DNA of 64,000 bases. Origin: Halorussus gelatinilyticus (GTDB taxonomy: Archaea; Halobacteriota; Halobacteria; Halobacteriales; Haladaptataceae). The stretch is from positions 372,001 through 436,000 of the forward strand of contig NZ_CP096658.1 of the NCBI RefSeq assembly GCF_023238445.1, in the 5' to 3' direction. The notes below the pieces were generated by a model that was given only the letters and a program-made list of their open reading frames with translations, did no database searches and was not told where the DNA came from. Position numbers and translations under genes: made by a program. This document shows positions 27,761 to 35,604 of the stretch, piece by piece (the stretch's first letter is position 1; every line of letters starts with the position of its first letter).

Positions 27761-27878
27761 TCCGTCGAGCGCGGCGACGGTGCGACGCTCCGCCGCCGCA
27801 CAGCGACGCATCGTCCCGCCGCCGCGAGAGGTGTCTGCGAACCGAAATTCTCACCTCGCCGGGCCGAGCATCACCGCC

Positions 27879-28244
27879 ATGCACCGCGCTCTCCGCTACG
27901 CCATCGCGCTCCTCGTCGCGGCCGTCGTGACCGGCGGCGTCGCGCTCGTCACGCCGTTCTCCGCGAATCGGGCGCTTCTCCTCGTCGGCATCGCGCAGGT
28001 GTACGGCGTCGGGACCGCTATCCTCCTTCGGTATCCGTCGGCGATGTGGGGGTCCGGCGGCGGGAACTGGGTCAGCGCCGCGTTCGGTGGCGTGACGACG
28101 TTCGGCACGCTGAGTCTCTTGCAGGGAATCGACGGCGGCGAGAACCTCGCCGCGGCCGCACTCGGGTGGGGACTGGTCGCGTTCGGGTTCGTGGCCGGCG
28201 TCGCCTACGAGCGCGAGGAGAGCGCGGAAGACGGAGACCGGTAG
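27879..28244 (+). CDS. Small polytopic membrane protein
   Basis: This 121-residue protein has about four hydrophobic segments (ALRYAIALLVAAVVTGGVALV, LLLVGIAQVYGVGTAILL, a Gly-rich third around SAAFGGVTTFGTLSLL and AAAALGWGLVAFGFVAGVAY) and an acidic tail. The middle motif RYPSAMWGSGGGNWVSAAFGG is distinctive, but I do not recognise the family. The ATG at 27879 was preferred over upstream frames without hydrophobic sequence. It follows the glycosyltransferase-like gene by 118 bases. Confidence 0.55.
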   Translation: MHRALRYAIALLVAAVVTGGVALVTPFSANRALLLVGIAQVYGVGTAILLRYPSAMWGSGGGNWVSAAFGGVTTFGTLSLLQGIDGGENLAAAALGWGLVAFGFVAGVAYEREESAEDGDR

Positions 28245-28254
28245 CGCCGTCCGA

Positions 28255-28980
28255 CTACTCGACCAGTTCTGCCAACCGCTCCGCACCGTGGGCCAGCGAC
28301 GCCTCGGGGTCGGTCGGCTCGTCGTGTTCGTATATCAGCCACTCGGTCCCGGCGTCGCGGGCGGCCGCGACGCAGGCGTCGATGTCGAGGTCGCCCTCGC
28401 CCAACTCGACCGGCGTGGTGTCGGCCACGTCCTTGACGTGGACCAGCGGAGCGCGCCCCCGGAGACCCCGGAGGAGTTCGGCGGGGTCCCGGCCCGCGGC
28501 GGTCGCCCACCCGACGTCGAGTTCGAGGTCGAAGTCCGTCTCGTCGGCGAGCAGGTCGAACGCGTTCCCGTCGTCGCCGACGTCCGTGAACTCGTGGTCG
28601 TGGTTGTGGTAACCCAGCGACGCGCCCGCCTCGTCCACTCGCCCGGCGAGCGTCTGGAGGCGACGCGCGGTGTCGGTGACGGCGGTCTCGCTGGCGAACT
28701 CGGCGTCGTCCAGATACGGTACGACGAGGCGGTCGCAGTCGAGTTCGCGGTAGGTCTCGACGACGCCCTCGGGGTCGGCTTCCAACTCCTCGATGCCGAC
28801 GTGCGCTCCCGCGGCGTCGAGTCCGGCGTCGTCCAGCGCGTCGCGGATGTCGTCGGGGTCCGAATCGCCCAATCCCGCGAACTCGACGCCCTCGAACGCC
28901 GTTTCGCCGACGCGCCGCAGGAGGTCGGGGAGTGAATCGTCGAGTTCGCGGAGCGTGTAGAGCTGAATCGCTGGTCGCAT
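28255..28980 (-). CDS. Sugar phosphate isomerase/epimerase family (xylose-isomerase-like TIM barrel)
   Basis: This 241-residue protein fits the AP-endonuclease-2/xylose isomerase-like fold: AIQLYTLRELDDSLPDLLRRVGETAFEGVEFAG, ELDCDRLVVPYLDD, LGYHNHDHEFTD (metal-binding His), FDLELDVGWATAAGRDPAELL, PLVHVKDV and LIYEHDEPTDP. These acidic and His residues form the usual divalent-metal centre. The substrate is unknown; inositol or sugar catabolism is typical. It is divergent from the dehydrogenase gene starting at 29103. Confidence 0.85.
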   Translation of the reverse strand: MRPAIQLYTLRELDDSLPDLLRRVGETAFEGVEFAGLGDSDPDDIRDALDDAGLDAAGAHVGIEELEADPEGVVETYRELDCDRLVVPYLDDAEFASETAVTDTARRLQTLAGRVDEAGASLGYHNHDHEFTDVGDDGNAFDLLADETDFDLELDVGWATAAGRDPAELLRGLRGRAPLVHVKDVADTTPVELGEGDLDIDACVAAARDAGTEWLIYEHDEPTDPEASLAHGAERLAELVE

Positions 28981-29102
28981 GGCGAGGGCTACGGCGTGGC
29001 GTTGTAAATCGGTTGTTGCGTCGTGCGGTGGTCTCGGTGACGAGTCGAGTCGTCCCGACGCGAGGCACCAGCTATTACTCGCTCTCCGTGCTTGGCGAAG
29101 CC

Positions 29103-30059
29103 ATGACCGACGAGCCGACAGTGCTGATTCCCCACTACGTCTCGAAATCGGCGCGCGACGGTCTCTCGGCAGAACTGGCCGACCTGCGCCCGGACCTCTA
29201 CCTCTCGGTGGCCGCGACGCCGCCCGAGACCGACGAGCAGTTGTCGCGCGCCGAGGTGGTGCTGACGGGGCGCTTTCCGGCCGAGAAACTCGACGCCGCA
29301 CCCGAGTTGGAGTGGGTGCAGGCGCTGTCGGCGGGCGTCGATAGCTTCGACCGCGAGGCGCTCTCGGACGCCGGGGTCGCGCTGACCAGCGCCTCCGGAA
29401 TCCACGCCGAACCCATCGGCGAGCAGGTGCTGGCCTACCTGCTGACGTTCGAGCGAAACGTCCAGAAGGGGATGAACCAGAAACACCGGGGCGTCTGGGA
29501 GAACTACGGCGGCCGGGAGTTGCGCGACGAGACCGTGGGGATTCTGGGCCTCGGAGCCATCGGCGGCCGGGTGGCCGAACTCGCGTCGGCGTTCGGCACG
29601 CGCGTCGTCGGCACCAAGCGCAATCCGGAGTCCGCGCCCGACGCGGTGGACGAGGCGTACGGCCCGGACGGTCTCTACGACGTACTGGCCCAGTCGGACT
29701 ACGTGGTCGTCGCAGTCCCGCTGACCGACGAGACCCGCGGGCTGGTCGGCGAGGAGGAGATTCGGACGATGCAGTCCTCGGCGGTCCTCGTCAACGTCGC
29801 TCGCGGCGAAATCGTGGACGAGGCCGCGCTGACTACTGCACTCCAGCAGGGCCACCTGCGCGGCGCGGCCCTCGACGTGTTCGAGGAGGAACCGCTCCCC
29901 GCCGAGTCGCCGCTCTGGGACCTCTCGAACGTCGTCATCACGCCCCACATGGCCGGTTCGACGCCCCACTACTACGACCGGTGTGCGAGCCTGTTCGCCG
30001 AGAACTACGAGTGGTTCGTGGCGGGCGAACTGGACGCGATAGAAAATCGGATGGTCTGA
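29103..30059 (+). CDS. D-isomer specific 2-hydroxyacid dehydrogenase
   Basis: This 318-residue NAD(P)-dependent dehydrogenase has the Rossmann motif TVGILGLGAIGGRVAELA, the conserved Arg in VLVNVARGEIVDEAALTTAL, the Glu in DVFEEEPLPAESPLWDLSNVVITPHMAG with the catalytic His. The N-terminal substrate domain includes VQALSAGVDSFD and ASGIHAEPIGEQVLAYLL. It would interconvert a 2-hydroxyacid and a 2-ketoacid, such as glyoxylate/glycolate or hydroxypyruvate; the exact substrate is not visible. The following PQQ-type gene starts 65 bases downstream. Confidence 0.9.
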   Translation: MTDEPTVLIPHYVSKSARDGLSAELADLRPDLYLSVAATPPETDEQLSRAEVVLTGRFPAEKLDAAPELEWVQALSAGVDSFDREALSDAGVALTSASGIHAEPIGEQVLAYLLTFERNVQKGMNQKHRGVWENYGGRELRDETVGILGLGAIGGRVAELASAFGTRVVGTKRNPESAPDAVDEAYGPDGLYDVLAQSDYVVVAVPLTDETRGLVGEEEIRTMQSSAVLVNVARGEIVDEAALTTALQQGHLRGAALDVFEEEPLPAESPLWDLSNVVITPHMAGSTPHYYDRCASLFAENYEWFVAGELDAIENRMV

Positions 30060-30124
30060 CAGAGGTCCGACCCGACCGCATTCTGACACAGAATTTATCA
30101 GTAGCCGACGAGACCCGCCGAGTG

Positions 30125-31336
30125 ATGGATGACTTCGGTCGGCGCGACTGGTTGCGGGGCGTCGGTCTCGGACTCGGGGTTGGAATCACAGGAACCGCGG
30201 CTGGAAAAACGCTACCGGGCCGAAAGTTACCGAAGCCGTGGACGCCCGACCACGGCACGTGGGCGACGCCCCGGTTCGACCCGAAAAACACGGCTTACTC
30301 CGTGAATGCAACGCCGCCGACCGACTCGCCGACGGTGGCGTGGACGGCCGACGTCGGGACCGAAGTTCGGTCGATAGCCGTCACCGACGGAATCCTCTTC
30401 GTCGGCGGCGAGAAGGCCGTCGTCGCGCTCGACGCCGAGTCGGGGACCGAACGGTGGCGTCACCGCGGAACCGCTGGCACAGTCGCAGTCCGCGACGGCA
30501 CGGTCTTCGCTGGTGGTCACGACGACGAGTACAGCGCGCGAGCGCTGGCCGCGGCCGACGGCTCCGTCGAGTGGGCCAACGAAAGGCAATACGAGCGGTG
30601 CTACCACCTCCTCCCGGCCGAGGACTGGCTGTTCGTCGGCGCACACTCCGAAGTCCGCGCGCTCGAACGTGACAGTGGCGAGGTCCGGTGGCGATTCCCG
30701 ACAGGTCTCGGCGACCGCGGCGTCGCGCTGGCCGACGGTCGGGCCTACGTCGGGCAACCCGGCCCGGCGGTCGCGCTCGAATCCCGACCCCTGCTCGGCG
30801 AACTTACCCGCGACCGGCCTCGCGTCGCGTGGGAATCGCCCGGTCCCGCGTTCGGCCTCGCGCCGGTACGAGTCGGCGGCCACGTGGTCGTCGCCGACGG
30901 CGAAGACGGACCGTACAACGGCGGTCACGCGGGGTACCTGTACGCGTACGACGCCGACTCCGGGGCGGAGCAGTGGCGGCAGAAAGTCGAAATGAACGCG
31001 CTCGCACCCGCCGTTCACGGCGACACTCTCTTCGCGCCGGGACTGACTTACGACGACGTAGCCCGACCCGGCGTCGTCCGCGCGCTCGACGCCCGAACCG
31101 GGGCAGTCCTGTGGTCTACCCGGCTTCCGCGGTGGCCCTCGGGTGCGTTCGGCGCTGGCGATTTGCTCCTCGTCGGCGGCGGAAATCGAGGGACGCCCGG
31201 TGTCACTGCGCTCGACGCCGAGACGGGGGGCGAGCGGTGGACCGTCGAGACCGACGACGACACCGACGCGCTCGCGCCGGTCGGTGACACCGTGTTCGCC
31301 GGTAGTCGGGCGGGTACGGTGTACGCGATTCGGTAG
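30125..31336 (+). CDS. Tat-exported PQQ-type beta-propeller protein
   Basis: This 403-residue protein begins with a Tat signal (FGRRDWLRGVGLGLGVGITG). It then has repeated WD/PQQ-like blades with the pattern 'G-x-V-x-ALDAxTGxxxW': VVALDAESGTERWRH, ARALAAADGSVEWAN, YLYAYDADSGAEQWRQ, VRALDARTGAVLWST, VTALDAETGGERWTV and TVYAIR. This should fold into a 7-8 bladed propeller outside the cell. Such proteins act as binding scaffolds or, with cofactor, as dehydrogenases; no quinone-binding residues can be asserted. The ATG at 30125 was chosen by the Tat signal. Confidence 0.85.
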   Translation: MDDFGRRDWLRGVGLGLGVGITGTAAGKTLPGRKLPKPWTPDHGTWATPRFDPKNTAYSVNATPPTDSPTVAWTADVGTEVRSIAVTDGILFVGGEKAVVALDAESGTERWRHRGTAGTVAVRDGTVFAGGHDDEYSARALAAADGSVEWANERQYERCYHLLPAEDWLFVGAHSEVRALERDSGEVRWRFPTGLGDRGVALADGRAYVGQPGPAVALESRPLLGELTRDRPRVAWESPGPAFGLAPVRVGGHVVVADGEDGPYNGGHAGYLYAYDADSGAEQWRQKVEMNALAPAVHGDTLFAPGLTYDDVARPGVVRALDARTGAVLWSTRLPRWPSGAFGAGDLLLVGGGNRGTPGVTALDAETGGERWTVETDDDTDALAPVGDTVFAGSRAGTVYAIR

Positions 31337-31398
31337 AAGCGCTCGAATCGGACGTAGTTTCAAGGTCCAGTCTCCCGTTTTCGAGAGCGTTCGGACCC

Positions 31399-32823
31399 AT
31401 GCGCGTACTCATCGTCCCGGAACTCTATCGACCCGACGACGCGACGGCCAACGGCACGCTCAACGACGCGGTGGTGTGGGTCGAAGAGTGGCTGGACATC
31501 GACCCGGACCTCCACGTCTACTGGCTCCTCGCGCCGCCCGAAGTGGCGAACTACGACCCCGAGTACGTCCTCGCCGACCGCGAGCGCGTCACGCTCATCG
31601 AGGCCGAACCGTTCATGCACGGCCATCGCCATCGGGGCGCGTTCACCGAATCGGGCTACAGCGAGGCGCAACTCGAAGCCCTCGCGGAGGCGACCTACGA
31701 CCGGTTGGGCTACGTGGACGTGGTCGTCGATCAACTCCGGCGGGGGCGCGCGGACCTCGCGAAGTGGCTGTTCGCGCTCGACGGCCACCGGGTCGGCCAG
31801 CCGTGGCCCGTGGACGTCGTGACCAACGTCCACGACCTCCAACTCCCGTTCAAGTACGCCGACACTGGGTGGCGCGACGAGTTCCAGCGCCGCACCGAAA
31901 TCGCCGACGCCGTGCTGAGCGACGGGATGTGGTTCAAGGCCGCAGTCGATTGGGAGGGCCTGCGCGACAACGGCCACGAGTTCTTACAGGAGTCGGTGGT
32001 CGATTCGGCGCTCGACGACGCGGTCCAGACCGGGAGTCCCATCGACTTCTCGCGGTTCGAGGCCGACTACGGCGACGAACCCGAGTATCTCCACGTCGCG
32101 GGGTCGGCGTGGGACAAGAAGCAGGTCGGCACCGTGATGGAGATAGCCGAACTGCTCCACGAGAAGTTCGGCATCCGGACCGTGATGACCAGCATGGGCA
32201 AGATTCCCGCGGAGTACGCCGACCTGCCGTGGGTCGAGGCGTACCCGAAGGCCACCCGAGCGGAGTTCGAGGCGGCGCTCCGGAAGGGTGACCTCTGCAT
32301 CTCCGCGACCGAGTACGAGACGCTGGCCCGCACGTGGTTCGAGCAGGCCGGGAGCGGGCAGGTACTGATAGCGCGCAACCAACCGTGGATATACGACGCT
32401 ATCCCGCGGGACTACGAGTTGGCCGGGAGCATCGAGGAACTGCCGGACCTCGCGGTCCGGGCGGTCGAACACTGGGACGAGGCGACCGAGGAAGCCCGGC
32501 GGATGCTCGACTACGCCAAGCGGATTCGGGACCCGGAGCAGTCGGGCCGGCGGACATACGACGACATGGCCGACCGCGTGGCGAGCAAGGTCGAGGCCTA
32601 CGACCCCGACGAGAACGACGCCGTCGTCGGGGAGGCGCTGGAACGGGTCGGCGATTCGGTCGCGCTGGACGAGTTGAACCGCGCGAGCGCCGACGTCACC
32701 GACGACGGCGAGCCGATTCTTGCCGGCGCGTGCGCCCTGAGCGAGGTCGTCTTCGCGCTCCGGCGTCGGGGGTACGCCGACACCGGACGCGGGGGAACGC
32801 CCGTCTTCGAGAAACGAGAGTGA
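31399..32823 (+). CDS. Glycosyltransferase-like protein, unrecognised family (copy 2)
   Basis: This 474-residue protein is a paralogue of the gene at 26339 and aligns with it along the whole length (MRVLIVPELYRPDDATANGT; LHVYWLLAPPEVANYDPEY; VTNVHDLQLPFK; LHVAGSAWDKKQVGTVMEIAE; FEQAGSGQVLIARNQPWIYD; GYADTGRGGTPVF at the end). The first 200 bases of the two genes are nearly identical at the DNA level, while the middles differ more. The presumed GT-B-like fold is an inference. It is convergent with the AI-2E-type permease gene. Confidence 0.6.
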   Translation: MRVLIVPELYRPDDATANGTLNDAVVWVEEWLDIDPDLHVYWLLAPPEVANYDPEYVLADRERVTLIEAEPFMHGHRHRGAFTESGYSEAQLEALAEATYDRLGYVDVVVDQLRRGRADLAKWLFALDGHRVGQPWPVDVVTNVHDLQLPFKYADTGWRDEFQRRTEIADAVLSDGMWFKAAVDWEGLRDNGHEFLQESVVDSALDDAVQTGSPIDFSRFEADYGDEPEYLHVAGSAWDKKQVGTVMEIAELLHEKFGIRTVMTSMGKIPAEYADLPWVEAYPKATRAEFEAALRKGDLCISATEYETLARTWFEQAGSGQVLIARNQPWIYDAIPRDYELAGSIEELPDLAVRAVEHWDEATEEARRMLDYAKRIRDPEQSGRRTYDDMADRVASKVEAYDPDENDAVVGEALERVGDSVALDELNRASADVTDDGEPILAGACALSEVVFALRRRGYADTGRGGTPVFEKRE

Positions 32824-32833
32824 AGCGACTCTC

Positions 32834-34159
32834 TCATCGTTCGTCGTCGGGTCGCTCCGCTCCGCCGTCGGTCGAGCGCTCCCGGCGCGGGAGCCCCGAG
32901 ACGGGAGCGCGAACGCGGTCGCGGAGACGACGGTGTGCAGTCCAGGCGTCCCGAGCCTGGGAGTCCCGAGTCCGGGAATCCGCGTCGTGACCGCGCGACG
33001 CAGACTCGCCGAACACGCCCGAGACGGGGGTGTCTGGTTCGGTGTCGAACTCGCCGCGCTCGACCAGTTCCGGCACGATGACGCGGACGAAATGGACGAC
33101 CAGCACGAGGAGCAACGGTCCCAGAAACAGCCCGTACCAGCCGAACAGCACCGGGCCGAGGACGTACGCGAGCATCACGAGCCCGGTGTGGAGGTCACGT
33201 CCCGAGACGTAGGGCCGCAGGACGAGTTCCGGAATCGTGTCCACGACGACGAACGCGACCAGCAGGAAGACGACCGGGAACCACAGCAACGCGGGGTTCG
33301 TCACGCCCGCGACGACCGCGAGGACGAGTCCGAGCGGGACGTACACCAGTTTCATCCCGACGACCGGAATCAGGCTGGCGAGACCGGTGAGCAGGCCGAG
33401 CAGGGTCGGCGAGGGGACCGAGACCGCGGCCGGGGCGACTATATCGAGCAGATTGTAGCTGATGGCGGCGAGGATACCGATGACGAAGGCGGTCAGGATG
33501 TTGCCGAAGTAGACGGTTTCGAGGTCGTCGTCCACGGCCTGCGCGAACGCGAGCGTCGGACTGTCCTCGTCGACGACTTCGGTCCGGAACCACGACGCGA
33601 GTCGGTGGTCGTCCCGGAGCAGGTAGAACGCGACCACGAGCGTGATGACGATGCCGAGCGCGGCGCTGGCCGCGATGCCGAGGACGGTGACCAGCGACGA
33701 CAGAATGTCGCGGGCCGTCTCGGCCCCGCGTTGGGCGGCGAACTGCTGGAGGTCCGCCTGCAGTTGTTGGGGAGTCGTCTGGAGGAGCGCGAGCAGTTGC
33801 TGGGGGTCGAACAACTGCGACAGGTCCACGCCAGGGCCGAGGACGCCTTCGAGTTCCTCGACACCGACTCCGGCGAGCGAACTCAGTTCGCTGACGCTCA
33901 CGACCACGGTGTAGCCCAGCACGACGAGTCCCGGCAACGCCAACCCGAGCAAGGCCGTCGCGGCGGTCAGCGTCCGCTGGTGTAACCGTCCGAGGAGTCG
34001 GCGGTACATCGGCCGGGTCGCGTAGTAGACGAACAGTCCCAGCAGGAAGGTGCCGAGGAACGCCGAGACGACGTAGCCGAGCGCGGCGAGCAGTACGACT
34101 GCGACCAGCCACCACGCGATGCGCTCGCGGTCGAACGAGAACTCTCGTACCCAGCTCAT
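32834..34159 (-). CDS. AI-2E family (PerM-type) permease
   Basis: This 441-residue protein has about eight membrane helices and the family layout: a paired N-terminal helix block (WWLVAVVLLAALGYVVSAFLGTFLLGLFVYY), a long Gln/Leu-rich amphipathic region (LSQLFDPQQLLALLQTTPQQLQADLQQF), then the C-terminal helices with PTLLGLLTGLASLIPVVGMKLVYVPLG and the conserved RPYVSGRDLHTGLVML. The last 70 residues are hydrophilic and Arg/Asp-rich. Some relatives export autoinducer-2 or act as sodium/proton antiporters; the substrate here is unknown. Confidence 0.87.
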   Translation of the reverse strand: MSWVREFSFDRERIAWWLVAVVLLAALGYVVSAFLGTFLLGLFVYYATRPMYRRLLGRLHQRTLTAATALLGLALPGLVVLGYTVVVSVSELSSLAGVGVEELEGVLGPGVDLSQLFDPQQLLALLQTTPQQLQADLQQFAAQRGAETARDILSSLVTVLGIAASAALGIVITLVVAFYLLRDDHRLASWFRTEVVDEDSPTLAFAQAVDDDLETVYFGNILTAFVIGILAAISYNLLDIVAPAAVSVPSPTLLGLLTGLASLIPVVGMKLVYVPLGLVLAVVAGVTNPALLWFPVVFLLVAFVVVDTIPELVLRPYVSGRDLHTGLVMLAYVLGPVLFGWYGLFLGPLLLVLVVHFVRVIVPELVERGEFDTEPDTPVSGVFGESASRGHDADSRTRDSQARDAWTAHRRLRDRVRAPVSGLPRRERSTDGGAERPDDER

Positions 34160-34243
34160 ATCCCGACCTTAGGTGCCCAGACGTAAGTCGCTCGGGGGCA
34201 GGACTGAATCGGCCACCGAGTTCCTCGGAGGACCGCAGTGTCG

Positions 34244-34489
34244 CTACGTTTCGTCCCGGCGCTTCTCTTTCCCCTTCTCACCGAGGTAATAGCCGAAGAG
34301 CAGGAACAGCGTCATGATGGCGACGACGACGACGTAACCCGGCTCGACGAGGGTATCGAGCGTCGCCTTCTGCGGTGCGAACACGTAGACCCAGCCGAGA
34401 CTTCCGACGAGAAGGACGGTGAAGGCGGCGAGTATCAGTCGAAACGAGGGAGGCCACGAGTCAGTCACGAATCGGAGTTCTCCGCGCAC
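34244..34489 (-). CDS. Small two-helix membrane protein next to the halocin-like gene
   Basis: This 81-residue protein has two membrane helices (FRLILAAFTVLLVGSLGWVYVF and PGYVVVVAIMTLFLLFGYYLG) and a short basic tail (EKGKEKRRDET). It starts with GTG at 34489; a later GTG at 34468 (VTDSWPP) is an alternative. It is divergent from the halocin-like precursor gene and shares its AT-rich promoter region. Whether it has anything to do with immunity is unknown; it could be an unrelated small membrane protein. Confidence 0.5.
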   Translation of the reverse strand: MRGELRFVTDSWPPSFRLILAAFTVLLVGSLGWVYVFAPQKATLDTLVEPGYVVVVAIMTLFLLFGYYLGEKGKEKRRDET

Positions 34490-34608
34490 GTAGAAAAGGA
34501 TTTCTACATATATTAAATTCTATATAGGATAGAAGCAATATAGAAAAATATACTTTTTACTTTGAGAATAGGAAAATTTAATATCCTTCTACGCCACCTG
34601 ATAGTCGG
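34490..34608. promoter_or_regulatory. AT-rich divergent promoter region with inverted repeat
   Basis: This 119-base stretch is far richer in A+T than its surroundings. It contains the inverted repeat GTAGAAA (34490-34496) / TTTCTAC (34501-34507) and several TATA-like runs (CTATATAGG about 34532, ATATACTTTTTACT about 34545, AATTTAATATCC about 34574-34585). The last lies about 25-35 bases before the ATG of the halocin-like gene and is the likely TATA element for it. Confidence 0.5.
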
Positions 34609-35526
34609 ATGTCTGACAAAGAACTCCTCGGCGACGGACTCAACCGCCGTAAATTCACCAAACTAGTTGCTACTTCCAGTACTGCCGTCAGTTTCGGACT
34701 CTCGGGAATTGCCGGTGCTGACGAGGGCAACAGCGACCGAGTCGAACTGCGGAAAGTCGAGAGCGACGCCGAGCAGGACCGAGCGGCCGCCGCCGTGTCG
34801 AGCGAGTACGGCCAGCAGATGGTCTCGGTACTGAACAATCCGACTCCGTTCACCGACGAGGCGAAGCGCGTCGATATCCTCGTCGACGGTGAGCGGATCA
34901 GTCACACCATCGACGTTCCGACCGAAGCCGGTGTGTTGAAGGTCGGTTACGAGGGCGAGACGCCTATCACCGGTCTCTTCGACCTGGACCGGGAAGCGCT
35001 CCCGAAGGGACAGCGCAAGAAGGTCTCGGCGAAGGTCGGTTGGCCAGAGGGGACGTCGGGGTTCCTCGTTCTACACGACCCGTCGGACGAACCGACGTTC
35101 ACCCGTAGCGTCACCGACGAGGAACGGCGAAAGCTGACGGCCCTTACCGGCGAAGACGGGGCTCCCGTTAGCGTCGGTGCGAAAGCGACGCCGCGAGGGT
35201 CTGGCGTGGGCGCGACCGAAGGCGGATACGAAGTCGCGTACGAACACAAGGTCTACCGAATCGACCGGGCGATTCAGACGGTCGAGTCCGTCGAGGAGTC
35301 TTCGGGGGGAGTCTCGATTCAGGGCAAGTGCGTCAACAAGGGGTCGCTGTGCCTCATCGACATCGCGATGGCCTCGCCCCACTGCACGCTGGCGGGAATG
35401 GCGTGTTCGATAACCGGGCCCGCCTCTCTCGGCTGTCTCACAGCAGTCGCGTCCTTCTGTCTCCCCAACATCGCGCTCATCTACGTCTCCGGGAACTGTT
35501 CGTACGTAGCGAAGAACTGCCTCTGA
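34609..35526 (+). CDS. Halocin-C8-like precursor: Tat-exported protein with Cys-rich C-terminal peptide
   Basis: This 305-residue precursor begins with a Tat signal (LNRRKFTKLVATSSTAVSFG, residues 11-30). A cysteine-free middle of about 200 residues follows, then a hydrophobic C-terminal region with all eight cysteines (residues 241, 248, 259, 266, 276, 284, 297, 304). That layout mirrors the halocin C8 precursor, where the N-terminal part gives immunity and the C-terminal peptide (there with ten Cys) is released as a microhalocin. The ratio and order are family knowledge; the cleavage site here (near residue 230-240) is inferred. The promoter is AT-rich. Activity is untested. Confidence 0.75.
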   Translation: MSDKELLGDGLNRRKFTKLVATSSTAVSFGLSGIAGADEGNSDRVELRKVESDAEQDRAAAAVSSEYGQQMVSVLNNPTPFTDEAKRVDILVDGERISHTIDVPTEAGVLKVGYEGETPITGLFDLDREALPKGQRKKVSAKVGWPEGTSGFLVLHDPSDEPTFTRSVTDEERRKLTALTGEDGAPVSVGAKATPRGSGVGATEGGYEVAYEHKVYRIDRAIQTVESVEESSGGVSIQGKCVNKGSLCLIDIAMASPHCTLAGMACSITGPASLGCLTAVASFCLPNIALIYVSGNCSYVAKNCL

Positions 35527-35604
35527 GCGAGAGTTCGGGGCGCACGGCCCGCGAGAACGAGCGTCGACCGACCCGTCCTGTTTCGAATCGTTCGAAGACG
35601 ACTA

